DNA of 64,000 bases, from positions 372,001 through 436,000 of the forward strand of contig OY969816.1 in NCBI GenBank assembly GCA_963703385.1, written 5' to 3'. The notes under the pieces are model-generated. The model was not told where the DNA came from, searched no databases, and saw only the letters and a list, made by a program, of their open reading frames with translations. Below are positions 43,191 through 52,517 of the stretch, piece after piece; the stretch's first letter is position 1; each line of letters starts with the position of its first letter. A program made the translations under genes and the position numbers. The stretch is from Rhodoblastus sp963703385. GTDB taxonomy: Bacteria; Pseudomonadota; Alphaproteobacteria; Rhizobiales; Beijerinckiaceae.

Positions 43191-44504
43191 CTAGGTCACG
43201 GCGCCAGCTGTCCCTGAGAGATGATCCTCACTCAAGGAAAACCACTTGTCCCTGAAGCTTACGTCCAATGGGTTGTCTTCATCCAGCAGGGAGGTGATTT
43301 TTTCACAAGTGCGGGTAACGGCGAGCTTCAGCGCCTCGTCAATGTGGACATACCCTTGGGTTACGCTTTGAGCGGCATGGCCGAGGAGCGCACGGATTGT
43401 GAGTTCGGAGAAGCCCAGGTCTCCGGCGATGCTGCCGAACGTATGCCGCAGCGTGTGCGGCGTGACGCCAACGATGCCCACGCTCGCGCAAAGCCGTGAC
43501 AGGCAGGTTTTCGCTGCTGTGAAGTGCCCATCGCCGAAATCGGCCGGGAAGATGTAAGGGCAATCCTTCCGAATGGGCTGGTTGGCGGCGAGCGCTGCCG
43601 CAGTTCGGCCGATCGCTCTAATCTGAGCGTCCCCTTTGGTGTCCGGGAAGCTCACGTAGCCGGCATCGGCATGGAGCCAGGGACGTTGCAGGCCCTGGCC
43701 CTCGGAAATGCGAAAGCCGGTCATTAGCAGAAACCGGACGATCGCCAGGCTGACGGGGTGTTCCCCGTTGCGCGCAGCGTGCCGCATTGCGACGCCTAGC
43801 TTCTTGATCTCTGCCTCGCTCAAGCGGCGCGTTTTCTTCTTGCTGGCCAGCTTTCGAGCGCCACGGCTAGGATGGCTCTCGATCTTGTCGAGGCGGGCGG
43901 CATGACCGAGGATGCTCTGTAAAGTCGCAACCGCTCTGGATGCTACGCCAGGTCCGCCGGTTGTGGCGCCGCCGCGGCCGTTGCCTCTCGGCCTGGCCGT
44001 CTTGCCGGCGACAATGTCTGACTGCATCCCTTCGATGTCGACCACCTTCAAGGTGTGCGCGAGCCGGTCGCCCAAGAGCGGTTTGATGTGCGTTTCGATA
44101 CGGCTCTTGTCCATGGCGAGTGTAGATTTCTTGATCGGTCGATTGCGGCGCCCAAGGATACGGCCCGCCTCGGCCTCAGCGAGATACCAGTCACACAGTT
44201 CGGACACCGTAGCCCTTTGATGGGGCTTCTCTTCGGCCTCGGCCGGATCACCGCCGGCCGCGATCACGCCGAGCTTGATCATGGCCTGATCACGGGCCTG
44301 CTCAACGGTCATCACGCCGAAGCGACCGAGATTGATCCGCCGCTCCATGCTGGCCGCGTTCCGGTAATTCAACACGAAGGTTTGAAGACCGGAGGGGAGC
44401 ATGCGGACTCCAAAGCCCCGGAGTTCACTGTCCCACAAGAATGCCTGCTTTCCCTTCTCGGGGGCCTTCATGGCTTCGAGCGCCCGCTTGGTGAGTTTGG
44501 CCAT
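43191..44504 (-). CDS. Tyrosine recombinase/integrase of the element
   Basis: 437 residues from ATG 44504 (GGAGGA upstream). N-terminal DUF4102-like arm-binding region (KLTKRALEAMKAPEKGKQAF, LWDSELRGFGVRMLPSG). The catalytic domain keeps all residues: Arg in MTGFRISEGQ (about 265), His-x-x-Arg in TPHTLRHTFGS (about 350/353), His in LLGHAA (about 376) and Tyr in GYVHIDEAL (about 385). It lies next to the tRNA-Gly fragment, as in P4-like integrases that use tRNA genes. Confidence 0.95.
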   Translation of the reverse strand: MAKLTKRALEAMKAPEKGKQAFLWDSELRGFGVRMLPSGLQTFVLNYRNAASMERRINLGRFGVMTVEQARDQAMIKLGVIAAGGDPAEAEEKPHQRATVSELCDWYLAEAEAGRILGRRNRPIKKSTLAMDKSRIETHIKPLLGDRLAHTLKVVDIEGMQSDIVAGKTARPRGNGRGGATTGGPGVASRAVATLQSILGHAARLDKIESHPSRGARKLASKKKTRRLSEAEIKKLGVAMRHAARNGEHPVSLAIVRFLLMTGFRISEGQGLQRPWLHADAGYVSFPDTKGDAQIRAIGRTAAALAANQPIRKDCPYIFPADFGDGHFTAAKTCLSRLCASVGIVGVTPHTLRHTFGSIAGDLGFSELTIRALLGHAAQSVTQGYVHIDEALKLAVTRTCEKITSLLDEDNPLDVSFRDKWFSLSEDHLSGTAGAVT

Positions 44505-44701
44505 GCGATCTTCCTCCATCGACGGTTGGCGACCTTGCTGACAATAACACAGCCAGGCGGCCATTGTCAGCAAATTGTCAGCAGAAGAGGCGAAACGGAG
44601 GGGTGCCAGACGGTTATGCTCGGCGCGGGAGAATGACAAATAGTCAATTATTTTCGTGCTATATCGTTATTTCGGATATTCCGGCGTAGAGCTTTCTCGA
44701 T

Positions 44702-44747
44702 CTTGCCAAGGTTGGGGTCGAGGGTTCGAATCCCTTCGCCCGCTCCA
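44702..44747 (+). other. Attachment-site scar: 3' part of tRNA-Gly(GCC) gene
   Basis: From the anticodon loop on (CTTGCCAAGG) the sequence matches the 3' part of a tRNA-Gly with anticodon GCC, including the T arm GAGGGTTCGAATCCCTT, acceptor CGCCCGC, discriminator T and encoded CCA. The 5' part is missing, since the sequence upstream does not match a tRNA. This is the core sequence duplicated at the chromosomal end when an element inserts in the 3' end of a tRNA gene. The intact gene should lie at the other, unseen end. Confidence 0.88.
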
Positions 44748-45047
44748 TTTTTCCTTTCTTTGCAAGCCGGACCAGCGGGTGGCGACAGCGTTCGTCGCCG
44801 GCCTTGCGCCGAACGCCAAACGCCGACAGGCGCCGGTCGTCGCTCTCCGCCCCGCGGCGAACGGGCGACAGGCTGCGGGCGCCCGTCCATAACCGAACAC
44901 GCCCTCGTTTTTTGTTTTGCGCCTATGCTTTTGCGAAAAACCGGAGCCACTATTCGGCAATATGCGCCAGGGTCGCTCAATCTGGTCCGGTTGCGGGCGC
45001 GCCGCCGGCGGAAAGGCGGGAGACGGGCTCCGGATCGAGGGCAGGCC

Positions 45048-45599
45048 ATGGCCAAAAGACATGACGAAATCGACGACCGCCTGCGCGCTTTCATCGCCGA
45101 ACAACCAATCTTTTTCGTCGCCACCGCCGGTCCGCGGGGACGGGTCAATCTCAGCCCAAAAGGCCTCGACGGGACTTTGGCCGTCCTCGGGCCACGTCGC
45201 GTCGCCTTTCTCAATCTCACCGGCAGCGGCAACGAAACCGCCGCCCATCTTCGCCTCAGCACCCGCATCACGCTGATGTTCTGCGCCTTTTCCGGTCCGC
45301 CGCACATTTTGCGGCTTTACGGCAAAGGCCGGGCCATTGGCCTGGGGCGGCCCGGCTTCGGCGAGCTGGCGAAATTTTTCGCCGATTTGCCTGGCCAAAG
45401 GCAGATCATCGACATGGATGTGGAGGAGATCATCACCTCCTGCGGCTATGGCGTGCCGTTGATGGATTTCCTCGGCCAGCGCGAGACTTTGGTCAAATGG
45501 GCTGAGAACAAGGGCGACGAGGGAATTCGCGCCTATTGGCGCGACAAGAACGCGCTGAGTTTCGACGGTCTGCCGACCGGCGTGATCGAGGAAGATTGA
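45048..45599 (+). CDS. Pyridoxamine 5'-phosphate oxidase-like flavin protein
   Basis: 183 residues from ATG 45048. The split beta-barrel fold is recognised by FIAEQPIFFVATAGPRGRVN then LSPKG and VAFLNLTGSGNETAAHLRLS, as in general stress/FMN-binding proteins of the PNPOx-like superfamily. No signal peptide. It is the first gene beyond the element's right end and is convergent with the L,D-transpeptidase gene. Confidence 0.85.
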   Translation: MAKRHDEIDDRLRAFIAEQPIFFVATAGPRGRVNLSPKGLDGTLAVLGPRRVAFLNLTGSGNETAAHLRLSTRITLMFCAFSGPPHILRLYGKGRAIGLGRPGFGELAKFFADLPGQRQIIDMDVEEIITSCGYGVPLMDFLGQRETLVKWAENKGDEGIRAYWRDKNALSFDGLPTGVIEED

Positions 45600-45609
45600 G
45601 CGGAAAGGC

Positions 45610-46149
45610 TCAGCGCGAAAAGATCACGCCAAACACCCGCATCACCGGATTTTCGTCGGTTTCGCCGGCGCGCCCGCCATGACGGCGGCGCGCCGCGCGC
45701 GTCCCCGCGTCGCCCCACGTCGGAGCAGTCGGAGGTTCGCCGACAATCGTGATGCTCGCGCCTTCCTCCTGCACCAGCCGATAGAGAATGGCGGCGTTGG
45801 CGGGCAAAAGGCGCACGCATCCGTGCGAGGCCGGATGGCCCAGCCACCTCGTTTCATAGGTCCCGTGAATGGCGAAGCCGCCGTCGAAGAAGATCGAATG
45901 CGGCATCGGCGAATTGTCGTATTTTTTCGAATAATGCATGGGCTGCATGCCCTCGACGCCAAAATGGCCGGTCGGCGTGACATAGCCGGCGCGCGCCGAG
46001 GAAATCGGCCAGGAATAGGAGCCCTCCGAGGAATCCACCGTCATGGTTTGCGAGGAAAGGTCGATGGTGACCGCGACCCTGGCTTCGCAGGCGAACGGCG
46101 TCGCGGCGAGCGCCAGACCGAGAAAAACCGCCGCCAATGTGCCGCGCAT
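45610..46149 (-). CDS. L,D-transpeptidase (YkuD)
   Basis: 179 residues from ATG 46149 with a signal peptide (RGTLAAVFLGLALAATPFA then CEA). The catalytic motif is HGTYETRWLGHPASHGCVRL, with His and the Cys of SHGCVR. It cross-links peptidoglycan or attaches lipoproteins to it in the periplasm. The C-terminal tail is Arg-rich and looks unstructured. Confidence 0.93.
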   Translation of the reverse strand: MRGTLAAVFLGLALAATPFACEARVAVTIDLSSQTMTVDSSEGSYSWPISSARAGYVTPTGHFGVEGMQPMHYSKKYDNSPMPHSIFFDGGFAIHGTYETRWLGHPASHGCVRLLPANAAILYRLVQEEGASITIVGEPPTAPTWGDAGTRAARRRHGGRAGETDENPVMRVFGVIFSR

Positions 46150-46209
46150 CGTGCTTCCGGAGCGAAAAATGAAATTATGGTCCATTTTTCAGCCAGGTTA
46201 GAGCGAACG

Positions 46210-46250
46210 GCCGCCGCCGGCAAACGCCATTGCGGGCGGCGGCTTTTTTT
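46210..46250 (+). terminator. Intrinsic terminator
   Basis: GCCGCCGCC (46210-46218) and GGCGGCGGC (46235-46243) form a stem followed by seven T. It points rightward, between the divergent L,D-transpeptidase and rimP genes; no rightward gene precedes it, so an unannotated short transcript may start near 46150. Confidence 0.6.
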
Positions 46251-46373
46251 GCGCGCCGTGTTGCGGCTGGGAGACAATATAAGTCGCGAAGCAAATCCTT
46301 GCGCCGAAGCCGGCTTTCGATTATATAACGGCCAGTCAACATCTTCGTTATGGCCCGCGAGGGCTTGAACGGG

Positions 46374-46404
46374 AGTGGGGCCCTGGCGGGACCCGCTCTT
46401 TTTT
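46374..46404 (+). terminator. Terminator-like attenuator in the rimP leader
   Basis: GAGTGGG (46374-46380) pairs with CCCGCTC (46392-46398) and is followed by six T, 28 bases before the rimP start. A hairpin of this type in front of the rimP-nusA-infB operon could regulate read-through. Confidence 0.5.
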
Positions 46405-46432
46405 GTTTTACCCGCGACCGAACGGACGGAAA

Positions 46433-47221
46433 TTGAACGCAACGCCGCACGCCGAAGCCGAAATTCACGAGACATTGGACGCGCCGGTCCAAAATGCGGA
46501 CGCTCCGCTTGATGAGCCGCGTTTTGTCGCGGAAACCGGCGTGGCCGCGCGGATCGCCGCGATTTCGGAGCGCGTGCTCAATGCCATGGGCTTTCGTCTG
46601 GTGCGCGTCAAATTCACGACCGGGCAGGGCGCCATCGTCCAGATCATGGCCGAGCGGCCGGATGGCTCGCTGACCATCGACGAATGCGAGGAAATTCACG
46701 ACGCCCTGTCGCCGGTGATCGATGTCGAGGATCCGATCCGCCAGGCCTATCGGCTGGAAATCTCTTCGCCGGGCCTCGACCGCCCGCTGGTTCGCGCCTC
46801 GGATTTTTCGCGCGCCCTGGGCAAGGAGGCGAGAATCGAACTGGCCTTCGCCCATCAGAGCGGACGCAAGCGCTTTCGCGGTCTGATCCGCGCCGTCGAG
46901 GGCCAGGGCCGCGATTGTGTCGTGACCCTTGAGCGGACCGACGCCGGTCCCGACGAGGAGAAGTCGCCGAAGCTCGCCATGCGCGATCTCGACGAGGCCA
47001 AGCTAATGCTGACCGAATCCCTGGTTCGCGAATCTTTGCGCGCGGCAAAAGCGCTCGCGCGCGGCGAAGACGACAAGTCACAGGAAACCGCGCCCGTCCG
47101 CCGGCATGGTCCGGCCAAGGCGCAAAAAGCGAGGCCCGTATTGCCGGCCGGCGTGCGGGCGGAATTCAAGAAAGGCGGCGGCGCCAAGAAGACAGCGCCT
47201 GGCCGTCCCGGCAACAAATAA
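46433..47221 (+). CDS. rimP: Ribosome maturation factor RimP
   Basis: 262 residues if TTG 46433 is the start; TTG 46403 is possible. The core is LNAMGFRLVRVKFTTGQGAI, DGSLTIDECEEIHDALSPVI and YRLEISSPGLDRPLVRASDF, as in all RimP. It helps assemble the 30S subunit. The C-terminal extension, basic and Pro/Lys-rich, is common in Rhizobiales. It is the first gene of rimP-nusA-ylxR-infB-rbfA-truB. Confidence 0.95.
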   Translation: MNATPHAEAEIHETLDAPVQNADAPLDEPRFVAETGVAARIAAISERVLNAMGFRLVRVKFTTGQGAIVQIMAERPDGSLTIDECEEIHDALSPVIDVEDPIRQAYRLEISSPGLDRPLVRASDFSRALGKEARIELAFAHQSGRKRFRGLIRAVEGQGRDCVVTLERTDAGPDEEKSPKLAMRDLDEAKLMLTESLVRESLRAAKALARGEDDKSQETAPVRRHGPAKAQKARPVLPAGVRAEFKKGGGAKKTAPGRPGNK

Positions 47222-47239
47222 TCGTTCAGGAGAACACCC

Positions 47240-48856
47240 ATGGCCGTCAGCGCCAACCGGTTGGAGCTTTTGCAGATCGCCGACGCCGTCGCCCGCGACA
47301 AGTCGATCGACCGTTCGATCGTGCTCGCCTCGATGGAGGACGCGATGGCCAAGGCGGCGCGTTCGCGTTACGGGCAGGAGACGGAAATCCGCGTCGAGAT
47401 CGATCCTCGCACCGGCGAGACGCGTTATTCGCGCCTCATGCTGGTGGTCGATCAGGTCGAGAACGAAGCCACCCAGGTTACGCTCGCCGACGCCCGCAAG
47501 CTCAATCCCGCCGCCGAGGTGGGCGACTGGATCGCCGACAAGCTGCCGCCGCTCGAATTCGGCCGCATCGCCGCCCAGTCGGCCAAGCAGGTCATCGTGC
47601 AGAAGGTGCGCGAGGCCGAGCGCGACCGCCAGTATGACGAATACAGGGACCGCATCGGCGACATCATCAACGGCGTCGTCAAGCGCGTCGAATATGGCAA
47701 TGTGATCGTCGACCTCGGCCGCGCCGAGGCGATCATCCGCCGCGACGAGATGATTCCCCGCGAATTGTTCCGCCCCGGCGACCGCGTGCGCGCCTATGTC
47801 TATGACGTGCGCCGCGAGCAGCGCGGGCCGCAGATTTTTCTCTCCCGCACCCATCCGCAGTTCATGGCCAAATTGTTCCAGCAGGAAGTGCCGGAAATCT
47901 ACGACGGCGTGATCGAGGTGAAATCCGTCGCGCGCGATCCGGGTTCGCGTGCGAAAATCGCGGTCACCTCGCGCGATTCCTCGATCGATCCGGTCGGCGC
48001 CTGCGTCGGCATGCGTGGCTCGCGCGTCCAGGCGGTGGTCAACGAATTGCAGGGCGAGAAGATCGACATCATTCCCTGGTCGATCGACGCCGCGACCTTC
48101 ATCGTCAACGCGCTTCAGCCGGCGGAAGTGGTCAAGGTGGTGCTCGACGAGGATTCCTCGCGCATCGAGGTGGTGGTGCCGGACGACCAGCTGTCGCTGG
48201 CCATCGGCCGCCGCGGCCAGAATGTGCGCCTCGCCTCGCAGCTCACCGGCTGGGACATCGACATTCTGACCGAGGCCGAGGAATCCGAACGCCGTCAGAA
48301 GGAATTCATCGAACGCACCCAGGCCTTCATGCAGGCGCTCGACGTCGATGAGGTGGTCGGCCAGCTGCTGGCCTCCGAAGGCTTCCGCTCCGTCGAGGAG
48401 CTGGCCTATGTCGACGCTTCGGAAGTCGAGGCGATCGAAGGCTTCGACGCCGACACGGCGGCGGAAATCCAGAATCGCGCCCGCGATTACCTGGCGCGGA
48501 TCGAGGCCGAACAGGACGCGCGCCGCCAGGAGCTCGGCGTCGCCGACGAATTGCGTGAAATCGAGGGCGTCACCACCGCGATGATGGTGAAGCTCGGCGA
48601 GAGCGAGGTGAGGACCATCGAGGACCTCGCCGGTTGCGCCACCGACGATCTCATCGGCTGGACCGAGAAGAAGAACGGCGAAACCGTGCGCACGCCGGGC
48701 TTTTTCGACGGCCTCGACGTGAGCCGCGACGAGGCCGAGGACATCGTCATGCGCGCCCGCGTCAAAATGGGCTGGGTGGACGAGGCCGATCTCGCCGCTC
48801 ACGCCGAAGGCGAAGAGGGCGCGGCGGAAGAAGGCGGCGATACGCATTCCGCATGA
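47240..48856 (+). CDS. nusA: Transcription termination/antitermination factor NusA
   Basis: 538 residues. NusA N-terminal domain, then S1 (RDRIGDIINGVVKRVEYGNV), KH1 (IDPVGACVGMRGSRVQAVVN) and KH2 (LSLAIGRRGQNVRLASQLTG) are in order, followed by two C-terminal AR repeats (VDEVVGQLLASEGFRSVEEL and a second copy). It binds RNA polymerase and controls pausing and termination. The last codons lie inside a 26-bp perfect palindrome. Confidence 0.97.
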   Translation: MAVSANRLELLQIADAVARDKSIDRSIVLASMEDAMAKAARSRYGQETEIRVEIDPRTGETRYSRLMLVVDQVENEATQVTLADARKLNPAAEVGDWIADKLPPLEFGRIAAQSAKQVIVQKVREAERDRQYDEYRDRIGDIINGVVKRVEYGNVIVDLGRAEAIIRRDEMIPRELFRPGDRVRAYVYDVRREQRGPQIFLSRTHPQFMAKLFQQEVPEIYDGVIEVKSVARDPGSRAKIAVTSRDSSIDPVGACVGMRGSRVQAVVNELQGEKIDIIPWSIDAATFIVNALQPAEVVKVVLDEDSSRIEVVVPDDQLSLAIGRRGQNVRLASQLTGWDIDILTEAEESERRQKEFIERTQAFMQALDVDEVVGQLLASEGFRSVEELAYVDASEVEAIEGFDADTAAEIQNRARDYLARIEAEQDARRQELGVADELREIEGVTTAMMVKLGESEVRTIEDLAGCATDDLIGWTEKKNGETVRTPGFFDGLDVSRDEAEDIVMRARVKMGWVDEADLAAHAEGEEGAAEEGGDTHSA

Positions 48857-48960
48857 TCATGCGGAATGCGCATTCCTTTGGCGCGAAAATCCGCCCGCGA
48901 TTTTTAGGATTTTCGCGCCAGGACGTTTCCGCGGGACTTGCGAAGCAATCTTGCGGAAAC
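48844..48960. repeat. Three consecutive inverted repeats between nusA and ylxR
   Basis: First, a 26-bp perfect palindrome at 48844-48869 that includes the nusA stop codon. Second, a 14-bp perfect inverted repeat TGGCGCGAAAATCC (48879-48892) with its complement at 48907-48920. Third, GTTTCCGC (48925-48932) with GCGGAAAC (48953-48960). Confidence 0.8.
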
Positions 48961-49001
48961 CGCATGGAGCCGCGTAATGCGCGGTATGGACGAGAGGCAG
49001 G

Positions 49002-49793
49002 TTGGCATTGGCGTTGGAGACGGGACAGGATCGGCTCGAACCGGCCGCCCCCCTTGGGGCGGGGCCGGAGCGCACCTGTATTGTGACCCGCGAAACGCTC
49101 GCGCCTGAAAAACTGATCCGTTTCGTTCTCGGGCCCGAAAACGCCGTGGTCCCGGACCTCAAGCGCAAATTGCCGGGACGTGGCGTCTGGGTCGGACTTT
49201 CGAAGACTCTGGTGGCGCAAGCGGTCAAGAAGCAGCTTTTTTCGCGCGGTTTGCGCGAAAAGGCCGTCGCGTCGCCCGATCTGCCCGATCTGGTCGAGAC
49301 CCTTCTGGCGCGCGACGCCGCGCAAGGCCTTGCGCTGGCCAACAAGGCGGGGCTGGTTGTGACCGGCTTCGCCAAGGTCGAGGCGGCGATCGCTTCCGGC
49401 AAGATCGCCGCCCTGGTTCACGCCCGCGACGGCGCGCCCGACGGCAAGCGCAAGCTGCGGCAGGCCCTGCGACGCCGCTTCGGCCAAGGATCGCAGAAAA
49501 TGCCGGCGCCGCCGGAGTTCGAAATTCTGACCATCGACGAGATGGATTCCGCGCTCGGGCGCGGCAATGTGGTTCACGTCGCGCTTCAGCAGGGGCCTGC
49601 CGCGAAGGTTTTTCTCGCCTCCGCACGGCGACTTGCGCTATATCGCGGCGACGATGATAAGAGTGGCCCCGAAAAGGGCGCGGATTTGACAGCGAACGAG
49701 GCTTTCGGGCAGGACAGCGAAGCTTCTGGCGCGACGGGTCGAGACGGGGCCGGACGAGATCGGCCGCTGGGCGAAATTTCTTGGGACGCATGA
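49002..49793 (+). CDS. YlxR-type RNA-binding protein (DUF448)
   Basis: 263 residues starting at TTG 49002 (AGAGG upstream). N-terminal YlxR domain: ERTCIVTRETLAPEKLIRFV then LPGRGVWVGLSKTLVAQAVK. A second part is L7Ae-like (NKAGLVVTGFAKVEAAIASG). It sits between nusA and infB as usual, and its stop overlaps the infB start. YlxR proteins bind RNA or RNase P; exact role in this group unknown. Confidence 0.93.
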   Translation: MALALETGQDRLEPAAPLGAGPERTCIVTRETLAPEKLIRFVLGPENAVVPDLKRKLPGRGVWVGLSKTLVAQAVKKQLFSRGLREKAVASPDLPDLVETLLARDAAQGLALANKAGLVVTGFAKVEAAIASGKIAALVHARDGAPDGKRKLRQALRRRFGQGSQKMPAPPEFEILTIDEMDSALGRGNVVHVALQQGPAAKVFLASARRLALYRGDDDKSGPEKGADLTANEAFGQDSEASGATGRDGAGRDRPLGEISWDA

Positions 49794-52510
49794 ACGATAT
49801 GAATGATTCCAGCAATAGCGGCGACAAGACCTTGACGGTGACGCCGAGCAAGACCTTGTCGTTGAAGCGCCCGGTGGAGCAGGGCGTGGTGCGCCAGAGC
49901 TTCTCCCATGGCCGCACCAAGGCGGTGGTGGTCGAGAAGGTGAAGCGCCGCGCGCACGAGCCGGCCAAGGGTCCCGCGCCCGTAGCTGCGCCGGCGCCTT
50001 CCCCACCCAAGCCCTCCACGTCGAATCCGGCGTCCGCCGCTCCGGCCGCGCCAGCGCAAACCGGCGCGCCCGCCCGTCCGACGGCCAAGTCGGCTGCGCC
50101 GCGTCCCCAGACCGGCGTCGTCCTGCGCACCCTCACCGACGACGAGCGCGACGCCCGCGCCCGTGCGCTCACCGAAGCGCGGGTGCGCGAGGAGGAGGAC
50201 CGGCGCCGCCAGGAGGCCGACGCCCGCGCCCGCTCCGATCGCGAGGCCCGCGACCGCTCCGAGCGTGACGCCGCCGAGGCGCGCAAGAAGGAAGAGGAAA
50301 ATCGTCTGGCGCGCGAGGCCGAGGCCAAGCGCAGGGCCGAGGACGAGGCCCGCCGCCGCTTGCCCTCGGCCGCCGCGCCCACAGGCGAGCTCGATCACGG
50401 CCTGACGTTCGCCCCCACTGGCGGATCGCGCAACAAGCCGCAGCAGATCCTTTTCACTACGCCGCGTCCCGCCGGGCCGGCGGCTTCGACCGCCGCGCCG
50501 ACCGGCGCCCACACGCCCGCGGCGGCCGAGCCGCGCGCCGGCGCCGGGGCGCCGCGCCGTCCGTTGACGGCGCCCAAACTGGTGGTTCCCTCGGTCAAGC
50601 CGACGCGCACCGGCGAGATGAAGCAGCGCGGCCGTCTCACCGTGACCACCGCGCTCGCAAGCGACGGCGAGGAGCGCACGCGCTCCGTCGCCGCCTTCCG
50701 CCGCCGCACCCAGCGCATGAAGGGCGTGGTCGAGCAGAAGGAGCGCCTGTCGCGCGAGGTCGTGCTGCCCGAGACCATCACCATCCAGGAACTCGCCAAC
50801 CGCATGTCGGAACGCGCGGTGGACGTCATCAAGCTGCTGATGCGTCAGGGCCAGATGCACAAGATCACCGACGTGATCGACGCCGACACCGCCGAACTGA
50901 TCGCCGAGGAGCTGGGCCACACCGTCAAGCGCGTCGCCGAATCCGACGTGGAAGAGGGCCTGTTCGACACGCCGGACATGGCGGAGCAATTGGTCTCGCG
51001 TCCGCCGGTCGTCACCATCATGGGCCATGTCGACCACGGCAAGACCTCGCTGCTCGACGCCATCCGCCAAGCCAATGTCGTTTCGGGCGAAGCCGGCGGC
51101 ATCACCCAGCATATCGGCGCCTATCAGGTCGAGTCCCCGCTCGGCGGCAGGATCACCTTCATCGACACCCCCGGCCACGCGGCCTTCACCGCCATGCGCG
51201 CGCGCGGCGCCAAGGTCACCGACATCGTGGTGCTGGTGGTCGCCGCCGACGACGGCGTCATGCCGCAGACCATCGAGGCGATCAGCCACGCCAAGGCGGC
51301 GGGCGTGCCGATCATCGTCGCCATCAACAAGGTCGACAAGCCGGACGCCAGGCCCGAGCGCGTGCGCACCGAACTGCTGCAATATGAGGTGCAGGTCGAG
51401 AGCATGGGCGGCGAGACGCTCGAAGTCGAAGTCTCCGCCAAGCAGCGGACCAACCTCGACAAGCTGCTCGAAGCCATCACCCTCCAGTCCGAAGTGCTCG
51501 ACCTCAAGGCCAATCCCGGCCGCTCGGCGGAAGGCACCGTCATCGAGGCGCGGCTCGACCGCGGCCGCGGCCCGGTGGCGACCGTTCTGGTCCAGCGCGG
51601 AACGCTGTCGGTCGGCAATATCGTGGTCGCCGGTTCGCAATGGGGCCGCGTGCGCGCGTTGATCGACGACAAGGGCCTCAATTGCGTCCACGCCGGCCCG
51701 TCCTTCCCCGCCGAGGTGCTCGGCTTCAACGGCGCGCCGGAGGCGGGCGACCGCGTCGCGGTGGTCGAATTGGAGGCCCGCGCCCGCGAGATCACCGAAT
51801 ACCGCGAGCGCCAGAAGCGCGAGCAGGCGGCGGTGCGCGGCGGTTCCGCGCGCTCCTCGCTCGCCGACATGATGAGCCAGCTCAAGACGGCGGGCCGCAA
51901 GGAATTCCCGCTGGTGGTCAAGGGCGACGTGCAGGGCTCGGTCGAAGCGATCATCGCGGCGCTGGAAAAGCTCGGCAACGAGGAAGTCGCCGCGCGGGTT
52001 ATTCACGCCGGCGTCGGCGGCATCACCGAATCCGACATCACTTTGGCCGAAGCCTCCAAGGCGGCGGTCATCGGCTTCAACGTCCGCGCCCACAAGGAGG
52101 CGCGCGAGGCGGCGGAGAAGCTCGGCATCGAAATCCGCTACTACAACATCATCTACAACCTCGTGGACGACGTGAAGGCGGCCATGTCCGGCCTGCTGGC
52201 GCCGACCCTGCGCGAGACCATGCTGGGCAATGCGGAGATCCGCGAAGTCTTCACCATTTCCAAGATCGGCAAGGTCGCCGGCTGTCTGGTCACGGACGGC
52301 ACGGTCGAGCGCGGCCAGCACGTGCGCCTCATCCGCGACAATGTCGTGGTCCACGAGGGCAAGCTGTCCACGCTCAAGCGCTTCAAGGACGAAGTCAAGG
52401 AAGTCGCGGCCGGCATGGAATGCGGCATGGCCTTCGAGACTTACCAGGACATGCGGCAGGGCGACGTCATCGAGTGCTATCGCGTCGAGGAGATCAAGCG
52501 GAGTCTCTGA
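49790..52510 (+). CDS. infB: Translation initiation factor IF-2
   Basis: 906 residues from ATG 49790, overlapping the ylxR stop. A long N-terminal region rich in Ala, Pro, Glu and Arg is followed by the GTPase domain with GHVDHGKTSLLDAIRQ (G1, about residue 410), DTPGHAAFTAMRARGA (G3) and INKVDKPDAR (G4), then domains II-IV. It places initiator tRNA on the 30S subunit. Start at 49799 is an alternative. Confidence 0.97.
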   Translation: MNDMNDSSNSGDKTLTVTPSKTLSLKRPVEQGVVRQSFSHGRTKAVVVEKVKRRAHEPAKGPAPVAAPAPSPPKPSTSNPASAAPAAPAQTGAPARPTAKSAAPRPQTGVVLRTLTDDERDARARALTEARVREEEDRRRQEADARARSDREARDRSERDAAEARKKEEENRLAREAEAKRRAEDEARRRLPSAAAPTGELDHGLTFAPTGGSRNKPQQILFTTPRPAGPAASTAAPTGAHTPAAAEPRAGAGAPRRPLTAPKLVVPSVKPTRTGEMKQRGRLTVTTALASDGEERTRSVAAFRRRTQRMKGVVEQKERLSREVVLPETITIQELANRMSERAVDVIKLLMRQGQMHKITDVIDADTAELIAEELGHTVKRVAESDVEEGLFDTPDMAEQLVSRPPVVTIMGHVDHGKTSLLDAIRQANVVSGEAGGITQHIGAYQVESPLGGRITFIDTPGHAAFTAMRARGAKVTDIVVLVVAADDGVMPQTIEAISHAKAAGVPIIVAINKVDKPDARPERVRTELLQYEVQVESMGGETLEVEVSAKQRTNLDKLLEAITLQSEVLDLKANPGRSAEGTVIEARLDRGRGPVATVLVQRGTLSVGNIVVAGSQWGRVRALIDDKGLNCVHAGPSFPAEVLGFNGAPEAGDRVAVVELEARAREITEYRERQKREQAAVRGGSARSSLADMMSQLKTAGRKEFPLVVKGDVQGSVEAIIAALEKLGNEEVAARVIHAGVGGITESDITLAEASKAAVIGFNVRAHKEAREAAEKLGIEIRYYNIIYNLVDDVKAAMSGLLAPTLRETMLGNAEIREVFTISKIGKVAGCLVTDGTVERGQHVRLIRDNVVVHEGKLSTLKRFKDEVKEVAAGMECGMAFETYQDMRQGDVIECYRVEEIKRSL

Positions 52511-52517
52511 TTTTTTT

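Noticed and set aside
44640..44750. Complete tRNA gene at the integrase side
   Set aside because: Only the part from the anticodon loop onward matches tRNA-Gly; the 5' half cannot be found, so it is an attachment scar.
47078..48847. Long minus-strand open frame opposite nusA
   Set aside because: Composition is that of an antisense shadow of nusA; no domain or start signal.
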